Origin: an uncultured Verrucomicrobia subdivision 3 bacterium
Lineage (GTDB): Bacteria; Verrucomicrobiota; Verrucomicrobiia; Limisphaerales; UBA11358
Reading direction: 5' to 3'
Length of the DNA stretch: 64,000 bases
Assembly (NCBI GenBank): GCA_903850425.1
Contig: CAINLR010000031.1
Coordinates: forward strand, 1-64,000
Shown here: positions 46,299 to 59,744 of the stretch, piece by piece
Layout of the letters: each line of letters begins with the position of its first letter
Position numbering within the stretch: position 1 is the stretch's first letter
Position numbers and translations under genes: made by a program
The notes under the pieces: generated by a model
What the model was told of the DNA's origin: nothing
Seen by the model: the letters and a program-made list of their open reading frames with translations, nothing else
Databases searched by the model: none

Positions 46299-47585
46299 TT
46301 GGAACCCACGCCTAAATCCACGTTGGAAATTTCCGCGCCGCCCCCGCCACGGATCCACTCCATTGATGCGCTGCGCGGCTTCGTTATGTTCACCATGATC
46401 TTCGTGAACGACCTCGCCGGGGCGCCTAAAACAATTGTGCCGGACTGGCTGGTTCACTTCAGTGATCGTCACCCGGAAGGGAGCGGGATGACCTTTGTGG
46501 ACTTGGTTTTTCCGGCGTTCATTTTCATTGTGGGCATGTCCCTTCCGTTTGCCCTTGGCCGCCGCATCGCGCAGGGCGAACCGGTCTGGAAAATCTTTGG
46601 CCACGTCGCGATCCGCACCGTTTCGCTGCTCATGATCGGCATTCTGATGGTTCACGAAACGCCGGCTTCGGACCGGCTTGGCTGGTCGGGCGAACTCTGG
46701 TGCGTGCTCATGTATCTCGCGGCCATCGCGGCGTTCGGCTCGTTCGGACCGCGCCGTCCAACTTCCACGCCAACGCATGTAACCGCCGCGAGAGCTCTTA
46801 ACCTGGGCCTGCGCGTGACGGGCCTGGCCGCATTGATCTGGCTGGCGTTTGCCTTTCGCGGCGACCACGGCCAGCGCATCGTCACGCTCACGCCGCTGCA
46901 TTTGGACACGGACTGGTATGGCATTCTCGGGCTCATTGGCTGGGCGTATCTGGTGGCTTCAACCGTCTATCTGGTTTTTCGCGGCCACCGCACGGCCCTA
47001 CTCGGCTGCATGGTTTTGTTACTGTGCCTGTTCGCGGCGGACCGGCGGGGGCTGTTTGAAAAGTGCTGGCTCAACCAAGTGGTTGGCATCGGTGAAACGC
47101 TTGGCTCGCAGGCGGCCATTGCCGTGGGCGGATTGCTTTTAGGTTCAATGCTCGTCGCCACGGATGTGACCACCTTGCGGTCGCGCCTGACATTTACCGG
47201 CTGGTTTGCCGCCGGCTGCGCTGGCGCGGCGCTATTGTTGAATCCGCTCTATGGCATCAGCAAAAACAACGCCACCCCGCCCTGGTGTTTGTGGGCCTGC
47301 GCCTTCACCGCCGGGCTTTGGTTCCTATTCTATCTGATCACCGATGTTCGCCCGGTGAAAATCCTTGCGCGCCCGCTGGCGCTCGCCGGACAGAACGTGC
47401 TGCTCGCCTACCTTATTTCTGAAATGCTGCCGGGGCTACTCGACGTGCTTCACCTTGGCGACTGGTATGGCCGTTTGAGTGAAGCCCATCTCGCCAGCGC
47501 CATCGCGCGGTCAGCTTTTTGCGGCGGCTTGATTCTCCTCATCGCCACCGGACTGAACCGCGTCGGCTTCCGGCTCAAACTCTAA
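46299..47585 (+). CDS. Multi-pass acyltransferase-like membrane protein (DUF5009/NAGAT type)
   Basis: A 428-residue protein with about ten membrane helices. It matches the heparan-alpha-glucosaminide N-acetyltransferase-like family: RIHSIDALRGFVMFTMIFVNDLAG near the N-terminus, then TFVDLVFPAFIFIVGMSLPFAL. The start is uncertain: the frame is open far upstream, and the TTG at 46299 preceded by AGGA is the best candidate because no ATG sits nearer the first family motif. Such proteins move acetyl groups across the membrane onto sugars. Divergent from the SGNH esterase, it could add the acyl group that the esterase removes; this is inference. Confidence 0.72.
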   Translation: MEPTPKSTLEISAPPPPRIHSIDALRGFVMFTMIFVNDLAGAPKTIVPDWLVHFSDRHPEGSGMTFVDLVFPAFIFIVGMSLPFALGRRIAQGEPVWKIFGHVAIRTVSLLMIGILMVHETPASDRLGWSGELWCVLMYLAAIAAFGSFGPRRPTSTPTHVTAARALNLGLRVTGLAALIWLAFAFRGDHGQRIVTLTPLHLDTDWYGILGLIGWAYLVASTVYLVFRGHRTALLGCMVLLLCLFAADRRGLFEKCWLNQVVGIGETLGSQAAIAVGGLLLGSMLVATDVTTLRSRLTFTGWFAAGCAGAALLLNPLYGISKNNATPPWCLWACAFTAGLWFLFYLITDVRPVKILARPLALAGQNVLLAYLISEMLPGLLDVLHLGDWYGRLSEAHLASAIARSAFCGGLILLIATGLNRVGFRLKL

Positions 47586-47608
47586 GCCGGAACCCTGCCG
47601 TTGCGAGC

Positions 47609-47633
47609 GGGAGCGCCGGCCGCGTGTGCTCCC
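47609..47633. repeat. Short palindrome related to the ileS insert
   Basis: GGGAGC (47609-47614) and GCTCCC (47628-47633) with an inner GCCGGC, 24 bp past the acyltransferase-like stop. The ends match those of the 104-bp element at 7056-7159. It could also serve as a terminator, though no T-run follows. Confidence 0.4.
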
Positions 47634-47714
47634 CAATCAGCTGCATAGTTCCGGATTAGCCGCTGGGCAACCAAGTCGCGGCACCAAGTGGAACCCACTG
47701 GTTTGGCACGACGG

Positions 47715-49451
47715 TCATTTGCCACCGCCCAGCCAAAGCAGTCCATCAATGATCAGTTGATTCTGAGTCTCGTTGTCAAAGGTGAACGACAAGGTCTTGT
47801 TAGTGCGGTCAAATTTGTGCTCATAATCCATGTCGTTATGGCCCATATTGACATAGATCATCCGGTATTTCTTATTGGTCCAGACTACCGGGTAATAGCC
47901 GCTCTGCCAGATCTCATATTGCTTCGGGCCCGTGCCAAGCGGGAAGCTGGCCGGGTCAATCGAGAGTAGGATTCTAATATCCGGGTTGGTCCGCAAATCC
48001 TTCGACCAGCGATACCATTCATTTGGTGAGGCTTTGAAGGTCGCCGGCAAATGCCGGGTTGCCGGCTGCTGTTGATCTTCGACGCGCAAGGTCGCGGAAG
48101 TAGGTCGCCAAGTATTGCTGACATACTCGCCGGACCCTAAAAATTGGTTGTGATACCAGTCCCAGTTTTGCGGATAGCCCGAGGGGGTCAAGGCAAACGC
48201 GGCAAAGTGAAACCCCAGCCACGCGCCGCCATGCTCCATGTATTTTTGGAAAGCGACTCTTTGCGCGGGAACCTCCGGCCGGGTATCCAGGAAAATGACC
48301 ACCTGATATTGCGTTAGAAAATCCGTATTCAAATCATTCCAATTCGTAGTCTGGTCATACTTGAAGTTATAGGTCGCGGCCAGCTTGGGGAACCACTGAT
48401 TGGCTTCCTGCACAAAGCTGACATGCGCCAGATCCTCCTTTCCAGTATAGAAGGCGATGACTTTGAACTGCGGGCCGGCAGCCTTGCCGCCAGCGGTAGG
48501 CGAACCCTTGGTCAAAGTCTTATGGATGGCGGTCAATAGGGATCGCCCGTCTTGAACATCATAGTCCAATGACCAAATCATGATTCCACCCAGGCCTTGT
48601 TCCACGACATACTTGCACTTCTCGGTAATGGTCGGAATCCCGTTATACCAGATCGTCTCTCCTACCTGATCCACCTGCTCCGCGCCGGGATAGGCGGCGA
48701 GAATTTTTGCATAGCCATAGTCTCCTTTGCGATAGGCTTTGCCAAAGCCATAGCCGTAGAAGGGCACGCCCAAAACGGCTTTGGCTTTGGGGAGTCCACG
48801 CTGGAGCCAATACGCGACGTTGTTGGTGGTGAAGGCAAACGAGGAGTGTTGTCCAGGAGACTTGGGATCCCACGAACCCGTGCCGTCGTAGGCCATGATG
48901 TTGACAAAATCCAGTTCGTTGAAAACCGAAGCCGGCACCTTGACGCCACCGTAACCCTGGGATAACGCCGCCGTCAGCAGCTTGCCCTTCGGCTTCAGTG
49001 CCAGCGAAAGGTCATGGATGAATGCGCCATAATCCTTGCCGATGGACGGGCCTTCGAGGTCCACATCCAGGCCATCGAAGTTATGCCGCGCGAGATAGTC
49101 GGCAAGGCGGGCCACAAAGGCGGCGCGGTTGGGATCGGCGAGCAAATCGGAGTATCGTTTCAACAATACTTTGTCGCCCGACGCGGAACCGCCGCCGATC
49201 GAGACCAGCACGGCGACATGATTGGTATGCGCCCGCGCAATCAGGATGTCATTCTGTGGGTTGAAGGTGAGTTCGCCGGCGGCATCGGGATTCTCAAAAG
49301 CGATGTTGATGTGCGTGAGTTTGGCGTATTGGATTTTGGCGGATAACGCGGTCAAGTCCACCCAGTTTGGCACATAGGCCACCACTTTGGATTGTGCCGG
49401 TGCGGCGAAGGCGATCAAAATCAGAGCGAGAGCGACAACGATGTTATTCAT
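47715..49451 (-). CDS. Secreted GH18 glycosidase fused to a ThuA-like domain
   Basis: A 578-residue exported protein: signal peptide MNNIVVALALILIAFAAPAQS; a GH18 TIM barrel (about 22-325) with the catalytic motif DGLDVDLEGP (126-135, acid Glu133) and NIMAYDGTGSWDP; then a ThuA-like domain (about 345-575: FKVIAFYTGKEDLAHVSFV, HGGAWLGFHFAAF, VVWTNKKYRMIYVNMGHND). GH18 enzymes cut chitin-like or peptidoglycan-like beta-1,4-GlcNAc polymers; ThuA-like proteins are linked to sugar metabolism. The ATG at 49451 starts the signal peptide; the frame extends 78 codons upstream without protein character. Confidence 0.88.
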   Translation of the reverse strand: MNNIVVALALILIAFAAPAQSKVVAYVPNWVDLTALSAKIQYAKLTHINIAFENPDAAGELTFNPQNDILIARAHTNHVAVLVSIGGGSASGDKVLLKRYSDLLADPNRAAFVARLADYLARHNFDGLDVDLEGPSIGKDYGAFIHDLSLALKPKGKLLTAALSQGYGGVKVPASVFNELDFVNIMAYDGTGSWDPKSPGQHSSFAFTTNNVAYWLQRGLPKAKAVLGVPFYGYGFGKAYRKGDYGYAKILAAYPGAEQVDQVGETIWYNGIPTITEKCKYVVEQGLGGIMIWSLDYDVQDGRSLLTAIHKTLTKGSPTAGGKAAGPQFKVIAFYTGKEDLAHVSFVQEANQWFPKLAATYNFKYDQTTNWNDLNTDFLTQYQVVIFLDTRPEVPAQRVAFQKYMEHGGAWLGFHFAAFALTPSGYPQNWDWYHNQFLGSGEYVSNTWRPTSATLRVEDQQQPATRHLPATFKASPNEWYRWSKDLRTNPDIRILLSIDPASFPLGTGPKQYEIWQSGYYPVVWTNKKYRMIYVNMGHNDMDYEHKFDRTNKTLSFTFDNETQNQLIIDGLLWLGGGK

Positions 49452-49716
49452 GATGACAATTCCACATTTCACTGGCACGACCAACTTGCCCGAAGGAACC
49501 AGCGCGACGCAAGCCCGGAGGCAAATTGCTGCCGTAAAGGTCGCAACTGCCCAAGCCCTTTCGCGGGGTGATCGCGCAATCCGTATCGGCTGAGCGGTTC
49601 TCGGTTGCGGTCGGCACCGGTTGCGGGAAAGAAATTGAAGTTCACGATTTTCCTGAATAGAATGGCCCATCGCCACCAAGCGCAAAAAACCCGTAAAGTC
49701 ATTTCACCAAAAGCAA

Positions 49717-49812
49717 ATGACGAAATTGAGCCTCATCTTGGGCACCCTGATGATTGTGGTTTTTACCCTGATCGCCTGGTTTGCGGGCCACCACAATCCT
49801 TACGGCAAATAA
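49717..49812 (+). CDS. Possible 31-residue membrane protein
   Basis: A short frame encoding MTKLSLILGTLMIVVFTLIA followed by WFAGHHNPYGK: a single hydrophobic helix with a His/Tyr/Pro tail. Composition is that of a genuine small membrane protein, but there is no clear ribosome-binding site and no neighbour on the same strand. Confidence 0.4.
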   Translation: MTKLSLILGTLMIVVFTLIAWFAGHHNPYGK

Positions 49813-50090
49813 GGGAAGCTGTCGGCCTGGTGAAAGAAGGTGGTGACTCTCTGCGGTGCCGCGCGAACTTTTTTCAAGGGCAACAACCCTCGTTTCATCA
49901 CGTTTTTTCTACTTTTTGGGTATCCCCACAACTGTCCCCACGGCGGGGATAGGGTGCTGTTTCTGACCGCCCTTTGTTCCCAAACGTTTTTCTACTTTTT
50001 GCCTTTTTGCTCCACCCCCGAATACGGTCGGTTTTATGGCTCGCGCGGCCTGTTGCAAAGGGGGACTGCCGCGCTGGCGGAAACAGTGTT
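49813..50090. other. Intergenic region, nothing recognised
   Basis: No gene or clear repeat seen. It includes several T-rich stretches (CTACTTTTTG occurs twice, about 70 bp apart) and the palindrome-like CCCCAC...GGGGAT. Confidence 0.4.
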
Positions 50091-50468
50091 TTAGGAAACC
50101 AGCTCGACGGCGGCGTGCTTGATACCGGTGTCAAGCGTAGCCAAGCGAAGCCCGTGTTTATCTGCCAGCGTGGCAAGGTAGCTGTCCGTGACCGCTTCCG
50201 ACTTCTTGGGCGACGATTTCAGCGAGGGAAGATCGTCGGCAATCCATCCGGCACGCCGCTCCTCGACAAACTTTTTTAGCAGTTCCCGGCTTTTGTCCAT
50301 CGGCGCGTTGATGGCTTTTGGCTGCGTGCTGATTCGGAGAAAGCCAAGCTCGGTCAGCGGGCAGACGGAAACCGTTTTACCCGCCATCCAAGCAAAGGCG
50401 CGCGGGTGTTGCGGATGATTGGACCAGATGACGGCCAACAGCAAGTTGACATCGAGCAAGTATTTCAT
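50091..50468 (-). CDS. vapC: PIN-domain ribonuclease toxin (VapC-like)
   Basis: A 125-residue PIN nuclease, expected to cleave RNA and arrest growth when free of antitoxin. The first acidic residue is in MKYLLDVNLLLAV; the others lie in LTELGFLRI, SEAVTDSYLATLA and RLATLDTGIKH. The frame is open far upstream, but the ATG at 50468 is right for the PIN fold and overlaps the stop codon of the antitoxin gene (ATGA), giving translational coupling. Confidence 0.88.
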   Translation of the reverse strand: MKYLLDVNLLLAVIWSNHPQHPRAFAWMAGKTVSVCPLTELGFLRISTQPKAINAPMDKSRELLKKFVEERRAGWIADDLPSLKSSPKKSEAVTDSYLATLADKHGLRLATLDTGIKHAAVELVS

Positions 50469-50695
50469 GGGAATTCCGCCAAAGCTTCTTTGAGCGCGGA
50501 CGGGTTGATTTTGCGGCCAGTATCGCCTACGGAAAATCCGTCTTTCCGCGAGACGGTCACACTCGCGGCGCGCGGTTCGACCGGAGCGAGCCGGGTAAGA
50601 ATGAATTTGTCTTCCCCAAACGCTTCCAACTCGAACCGGACGCCCGGACGGGTGGGAAGCGTCACGCGTTTCTTTTGGTCGGTCGTTACGGTCAT
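50465..50695 (-). CDS. Antitoxin of the VapC pair
   Basis: A 76-residue protein starting MTVTTDQKKRVTLPTRPGVRFELEAFGEDKFILTRL, resembling the swapped-hairpin AbrB/MazE-type DNA-binding antitoxins (KKRVTLP at the expected place). The C-terminal ~35 residues would wrap the toxin. The ATG at 50695 is preferred over an upstream GTG/TTG region. It precedes and overlaps vapC by 4 bp and probably represses the pair's promoter. Confidence 0.75.
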   Translation of the reverse strand: MTVTTDQKKRVTLPTRPGVRFELEAFGEDKFILTRLAPVEPRAASVTVSRKDGFSVGDTGRKINPSALKEALAEFP

Positions 50696-50749
50696 GGTGG
50701 GACTGTCCCACACCTAACCGCCTTGTCAATGCTGTTTTGACCGGACATC

Positions 50750-51084
50750 TTGGGCACAGAAAAACCAGCCGTCACCGTCATCCGAGCCGGTGCCAGCGGT
50801 TTTTTTCTAAAACGTGCAACGTCGGAACGGCTGTTCCAAGCCATCCTCGGCGCGTCGAGCGACGGCGAACCGCGCATGGTCAACGAGATCGCCAGAATCA
50901 TCGGGCAAAAACCGGGGCAGGCCTCCAACATTTGGCGGTGCTGCGACTTGCGGGGATGGTGGTGATCAACCGGCGGCGGTATCACGTGCCCACGCACTAC
51001 CTCGCCGCCGCCGACAAGCGGCATCTGGATTTCGGCCACTGCCTCCTGCGCCTGCCCGACGCCAACGGCCAGCCGACACTGTAA
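50750..51084 (+). pseudogene. Frameshifted ArsR-like helix-turn-helix gene
   Basis: Frame one encodes LFQAILGASSDGEPRMVNEIARIIGQKPGQAS; the matching continuation, QHLAVLRLAGMVVINRRRYHVPTHYL...LDFGHCLLRLPD, is in the next frame from about 50926. Inserting one base in GCCTCCAAC (about 50922-50930) would join them into a ~110-residue winged-helix regulator. Either a real 1-bp deletion or a sequencing error. Confidence 0.65.
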
Positions 51085-51330
51085 AATTGTTAAAATGCCA
51101 AGGCGCAAAGCCGCGAAGCGGCATCGGAAATTGCTCGTTCTCCAAAAACATCTAAAATCACATCCTGATGGAGGAAGTCCTCAACCGTATTTTATACCAG
51201 CCATGGTCCAAGCCGGTGCGGAATTCCGGCATGGTCTGAAATGATTCGAGTTCGTAAAAAGGAAAAACCGCCGCGACATGGTCGCGACAGTTTTCTTGGA
51301 TGATTTTTTCAAAAAGCCTGCCGGCCTTGA
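51085..51330. other. Intergenic region, no firm gene
   Basis: A 49-codon frame from the ATG at 51094 (MPRRKAAKRHRK...) starts in a GCGCAAAGCCGCGAAGCG-type repeat common near gene ends in this window and lacks protein character. Nothing else recognised. Confidence 0.3.
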
Positions 51331-51792
51331 TTATTTTAGAGCCAGTGCCGTGTTGAGTTCGCTGATCGCCTTGGCGAGATGTTTTACGATCGGTTTCTGA
51401 TCCTTGACCTCGGCGGCGTTGAGCACGCTTGAAATCTGGTTTTTGGCGGCCCGCAATTTAGCGTCAGAGAGGGTTTGTGGTTCGTGGTCCTTCAAGTCGC
51501 CCTTCAAATTCAGGCCCAGCAGTTTGCCCGCGGCCTCCACGGCGTGCATGGCTTTGATGCGATGCCCGCTGTAATCATGGTCGGCGGTGGCGAGCGTGTG
51601 GTAGGCATCGCGCAACATCCCTGCTTCCGCCGAGTCATGGAACGCCGCGGCATTGAATTTATGTGGCTGGCTTTTTTCCGCCGCCGGCGTTTGGGTTGTG
51701 GTCCGGGCGTCCGCATACTGGCTCGTAGCCAGCGATAATCCGATGGCCAAAACCGCAAGGCGGGTTGTTTTTACAAGATAGGTTGTGATCAT
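51331..51792 (-). CDS. Hypothetical exported protein
   Basis: A 153-residue protein with a signal peptide (about 1-30, LAVLAIGLSLATSQYADA). A helical domain follows, with AYHTLATADHDYSGHRIKAMHAVEAAGKLLG and a C-terminal helix pair (LRAAKNQISSVLNAAEVKDQKPIVKHLAKAISELNTALALK). The DHDYxGHRxxAMHAVExAxKLLG pattern recurs in small exported proteins of Planctomycetota and Verrucomicrobiota that I cannot name. No cofactors seen. Confidence 0.65.
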   Translation of the reverse strand: MITTYLVKTTRLAVLAIGLSLATSQYADARTTTQTPAAEKSQPHKFNAAAFHDSAEAGMLRDAYHTLATADHDYSGHRIKAMHAVEAAGKLLGLNLKGDLKDHEPQTLSDAKLRAAKNQISSVLNAAEVKDQKPIVKHLAKAISELNTALALK

Positions 51793-51890
51793 GTTGATGC
51801 GGACGCCGAGGTTGCCGGAGAGGTTACGGGCCAGTCATAATGTCTTGCCGCGCCGTTGCCCAGGGCGCAATGGTCTGGCATCCCCAATAA

Positions 51891-56438
<4,548 letters not shown>

Positions 56439-56442
<4 letters not shown>

Positions 56443-57227
56443 GCGAAACACTGCTCAATCCGGCGGTCATTGAAATGTGCAACGCAGACATCAGCGCGTT
56501 GCGCGATGCCTCGCTGACGGTGCTGGGAGCGGTGAACTGGTCGGTGCAGCCGGGCGAATTCTGGGTGGTGGCCGGCGGCCAGCATTCCGGCAAAAGCGAC
56601 TTGCTGATGCACGCGGCGGGTCTGATGACCCCGCAGCGCGGCAGCATCCGCGTGTTTGGCTGCGAGACCGCCGAGTTCGGCGAGGCGCAACTGGCGGATC
56701 GCCTGCGCGTGGGCTTCGTGTTCGCGGGCGGAAAATTATTCAACCAGCTTACCGTGGCGGAGAACGTGGCGCTGCCGTTGCGTTATCAAAGGGATTTGCG
56801 GTTGGCAGAAGTGGCCCGGGCGGTGGAAACCCTGATGGAATTGCTGGAACTCACGCCCTTCACCAACTCCTCGCCGGCGAATCTCCCGGCCAACTGGCGG
56901 CAGCGGACGGCGCTGGCGCGGGCGCTGATTTTGCAGCCGGAACTGCTGCTGCTGGACAATCCGCTCGGCGGCTTGGACGCGCGGCATCGCGCGTGGACGC
57001 TGCAATTTCTCGATCAGCTCTGGCGCGGCCACGCGCATTTCGTCGGCCGGCCGATGACGCTCGCCGTGACCACCGGCGATTTGCGGGCGTGGTCGCCGCC
57101 CCAACGCAAATTCGCGGTGCTGGCGGAGAAAAACTTCTCGGTGCTCGGCGCGTGGAACGAACGGGAATTCACCCGACACCATGTTGTAAAAGAATTGCTG
57201 GCCGAACCCGATGTGACAACACTCTGA
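56439..57227 (+). CDS. MlaF-like ABC ATPase with degenerate signature motif
   Basis: A 262-residue ATPase of the MCE transporter. Walker A is GGQHSGKSDLL and Walker B is LLLLDNPLGGLD, with Asn where most ABC proteins have the catalytic Glu (DE to DN). The LSGGQ signature is replaced by LPANWRQRTALARAL. The switch His region is also altered (LAVTTGD). The enzyme may bind ATP but hydrolyse it slowly. It overlaps the permease start and is 12 bp before the MlaD-like gene. Confidence 0.82.
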
Positions 57228-57239
57228 CGAAAGAATTTT

Positions 57240-58514
57240 ATGCCGCTGCAAGACCTGACTCCGCAACTTCGCACCCGCCTCAACCAGATGGAGCGCGCGG
57301 TTGGCTGGTTTGTTTTTTTCGCCGCCGCGCTGCTGCTCTTCGGTTTTGGCTACTACATTTATCACACGGCGGAACACAAAGGCTGGTTCAAGATCAAGGC
57401 ACCATTCCACGTCTTTGTCCAAAGCTCGGTGGGTTTGAACATTGGCGATCCCGTCGTGATGATGGGCTTCGCGGTCGGCAACATCACCAAGGTCGAGCCG
57501 TTGCCGCCCTACGATAAACACAACGTGAAAGTGGATTTTGAAATTGTTGACCCTTACTTCCGCCGCATCTGGCTGGGCGGCTCGTATGTGAAAGTGAATG
57601 CGGCGGATTTTCTGGGCAAGCGGCAGCTCGAAATCACGCGCGGCACCAACGGCCCGGCGATTTGCGTCACGCAGCCGGGCGTGTGGAAATCCATCTCCGA
57701 ACTGCAAACCCTCATCGTCACGGAAACGAACCGCTGGCAGCTCTATCAGGATGTCGTGGATGAGCAAACGAATCTGCTTTTTGGAGCCTACACCATGCTC
57801 TCAGAGTCGAATCTGCAACGCATGGCCGAGCTGCCGTTGCCGACCAATGCCATTTTTGTTTACGACAACAAGCCGAATTTTAATCATATCGTGGCCTCGT
57901 GGGACAACCGGGTGCGACGCTATGTGAACTTTGCTTCCGAGAGCGACACAGCCTATCTGCGCGCGGTGGAGACGCCGCCGATCGGCGACCAATTGCAGGC
58001 CATGGTCTCGCAAGTGCAGGTGGCGCTGCCGAATATTCTGGCGCTGACCAACAAGCTGGTCGCCTTGCTGGACAACGCCAATCTCACGCTCGGCAATGCC
58101 GCGCTCGCGACGTCCAACTTGAACGCCACCATCGTGGCCGCGCAGCCGATGATTACCAACTTCAACGCCATCAGTGGCGAGTTGCGCGAGCCGGGCGGGC
58201 CGGTCTTGTGGGCGCTCGGCCCCAACGGCAACCAGCAGCTTCAGGGCGCGCTGACGAATTTGAATTCGCTGCTCGTGAATACGGACACCAATTTGAACCG
58301 GATGACGGCGGAGGTTTCTTTGACGCTGGAAAATGTCGCTGGCATCACGAGCAATCTCAACGCGCAGGTGCAGGCGAATTCAAATCTGCTGTGGGGAATT
58401 TCGAAAACCGTGATGGATGCGGATGACATGATGCAAGGACTCAAGCGGCACTGGCTGCTGCGCTCCGCGTTCAAGACCAAGGCCACCAACCAACCGCCGA
58501 CGCGGACCAAATAA
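57240..58514 (+). CDS. MlaD/MCE-domain substrate-binding protein
   Basis: A 424-residue inner-membrane anchored protein: one helix (VGWFVFFAAALLLFGFGYYIYHT, about 21-43) followed by the MCE domain (about 50-150: FVQSSVGLNIGDPVVMMGFAVGNITKVEPL) and a long helical part (about 240-405, with repeated TNLNxxLxNxxxxL) that can form the hexameric needle or barrel of MCE proteins. It ends the operon. It should carry lipid across the periplasm with the MlaE-like permease. Confidence 0.88.
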   Translation: MPLQDLTPQLRTRLNQMERAVGWFVFFAAALLLFGFGYYIYHTAEHKGWFKIKAPFHVFVQSSVGLNIGDPVVMMGFAVGNITKVEPLPPYDKHNVKVDFEIVDPYFRRIWLGGSYVKVNAADFLGKRQLEITRGTNGPAICVTQPGVWKSISELQTLIVTETNRWQLYQDVVDEQTNLLFGAYTMLSESNLQRMAELPLPTNAIFVYDNKPNFNHIVASWDNRVRRYVNFASESDTAYLRAVETPPIGDQLQAMVSQVQVALPNILALTNKLVALLDNANLTLGNAALATSNLNATIVAAQPMITNFNAISGELREPGGPVLWALGPNGNQQLQGALTNLNSLLVNTDTNLNRMTAEVSLTLENVAGITSNLNAQVQANSNLLWGISKTVMDADDMMQGLKRHWLLRSAFKTKATNQPPTRTK

Positions 58515-58553
58515 GTTGGTCGGCGTCGGCGGATTGGTGGGGTCACTTCTGAA

Positions 58554-58718
58554 TTATTTTGCCAGGAGGAAAATCAGGCCCACGAACGCCGCCATGAAAC
58601 CCACGACGAGGGCGGTGTCCAACGCGCCAAAACGTGATGAGCCAACCTTGCGCGACGGGGCGAAAGCGAAATGGTGATCGCCATTCTTTTCGCGCCGAAT
58701 GAATTCGGTGTTGGTCAT
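58554..58718 (-). CDS. Small membrane protein
   Basis: A 54-residue protein MTNTEFIRREKNGDHHFAFA... with a polar N-terminal half and one C-terminal membrane helix (TALVVGFMAAFVGLIFLLAK). The ATG at 58718 is the sensible start. It converges with the MCE operon. Function unknown. Confidence 0.5.
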   Translation of the reverse strand: MTNTEFIRREKNGDHHFAFAPSRKVGSSRFGALDTALVVGFMAAFVGLIFLLAK

Positions 58719-58968
58719 ACAGCGTTGTATCAGCAAAAGCCAAGCCAATGTCGGTAGTGTTCGGCTGTGCGGGAGCGCGGCTGGGTCGAAGACCCGCCGC
58801 GCTCTTTAAAAGGCCGCGTTCGTCATTATGGCAAATGCCAACCGGCCTTGACGCCGAGGCTTCAGCGGCTAGATTTGAGGCAGGGCCGTCCAAAGTTTTG
58901 ACACGCGCGTCTGATTTGGCGGTCCGTCAGAATCTTGGACCGCCATTAATCCACCAAACCAAATTGAT

Positions 58969-59742
58969 ATGAAAAAAATTCTGCTGCCACTCGTTCTCGC
59001 TGTTTCTATCGGCTCCGCGCACGCGGGCTGGCTCGACGCGCTGGGGTTCGGCAAAGCTACCACCAACTCCACCGCGACCGCCGGACTGGCCGCGCTGTCG
59101 CAAACTCAGATGGCCGGCGGTTTGAAGGAGGCGCTCGGCAACGGCCTCCAGCACGCGGTCGCTTCGCTGGGCAAGGAAGGTGGCTTCCTCACCAATGTCG
59201 CGGTCAAAATTCCGATGCCGCAAAAATTGCAGACGGTGGAAAAAACCCTGCGGGCGCTCAAGCAAGACAAGCTGGCGGATGATTTTATCGCCACGATGAA
59301 TCACGCCGCCGAGCAGGCGGTGCCGGCGGCGGCGGCGGTTTTCGGCGACGCGGTGAAGCAAATGTCCATTGAGGATGCGAAGTCGGTTTTGACCGGGCCC
59401 CAGGACGCGGCCACGCAGTTTTTCCGCCGCACCACGCAGACGAATTTATACACGCGCTTCCTGCCCATCGTGCAGCAGGCCACCGCCAAGACCGGCGTGA
59501 CTTCGGCCTACAAAAACATGATCGCCAAGGTCAGCGGCGGGAGCGGATTGGGCGGCACCTTGGGCGGGCTGGCGAGCAATTATCTTGGCACCGACGCGCT
59601 GGACGTGGACGCCTACGTCACCAATCAGACGCTCGACGGCCTGTTCAAAATGGTGGCGGAGGAAGAAAAGCAGATCCGCGAAAACCCCGTGGCGCGCACG
59701 ACCGATCTGATGAAGCAGGTGTTTGGCGCGGTCGGGAAGTAG
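58969..59742 (+). CDS. DUF4197 exported protein
   Basis: A 257-residue exported protein with signal peptide MKKILLPLVLAVSIGSAHA, then the DUF4197 fold: GLKEALGNGLQHAVASLG near residue 47 and the hallmark QMSIEDAKSVLTGPQDAATQFFRRTTQTNLY near 127-157. DUF4197 proteins are all-helical and of unknown function. It has its own leader (about 220 bp from the preceding gene), and its stop codon lies 2 bp from that of the convergent gene. Confidence 0.9.
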   Translation: MKKILLPLVLAVSIGSAHAGWLDALGFGKATTNSTATAGLAALSQTQMAGGLKEALGNGLQHAVASLGKEGGFLTNVAVKIPMPQKLQTVEKTLRALKQDKLADDFIATMNHAAEQAVPAAAAVFGDAVKQMSIEDAKSVLTGPQDAATQFFRRTTQTNLYTRFLPIVQQATAKTGVTSAYKNMIAKVSGGSGLGGTLGGLASNYLGTDALDVDAYVTNQTLDGLFKMVAEEEKQIRENPVARTTDLMKQVFGAVGK

Positions 59743-59744
59743 AA

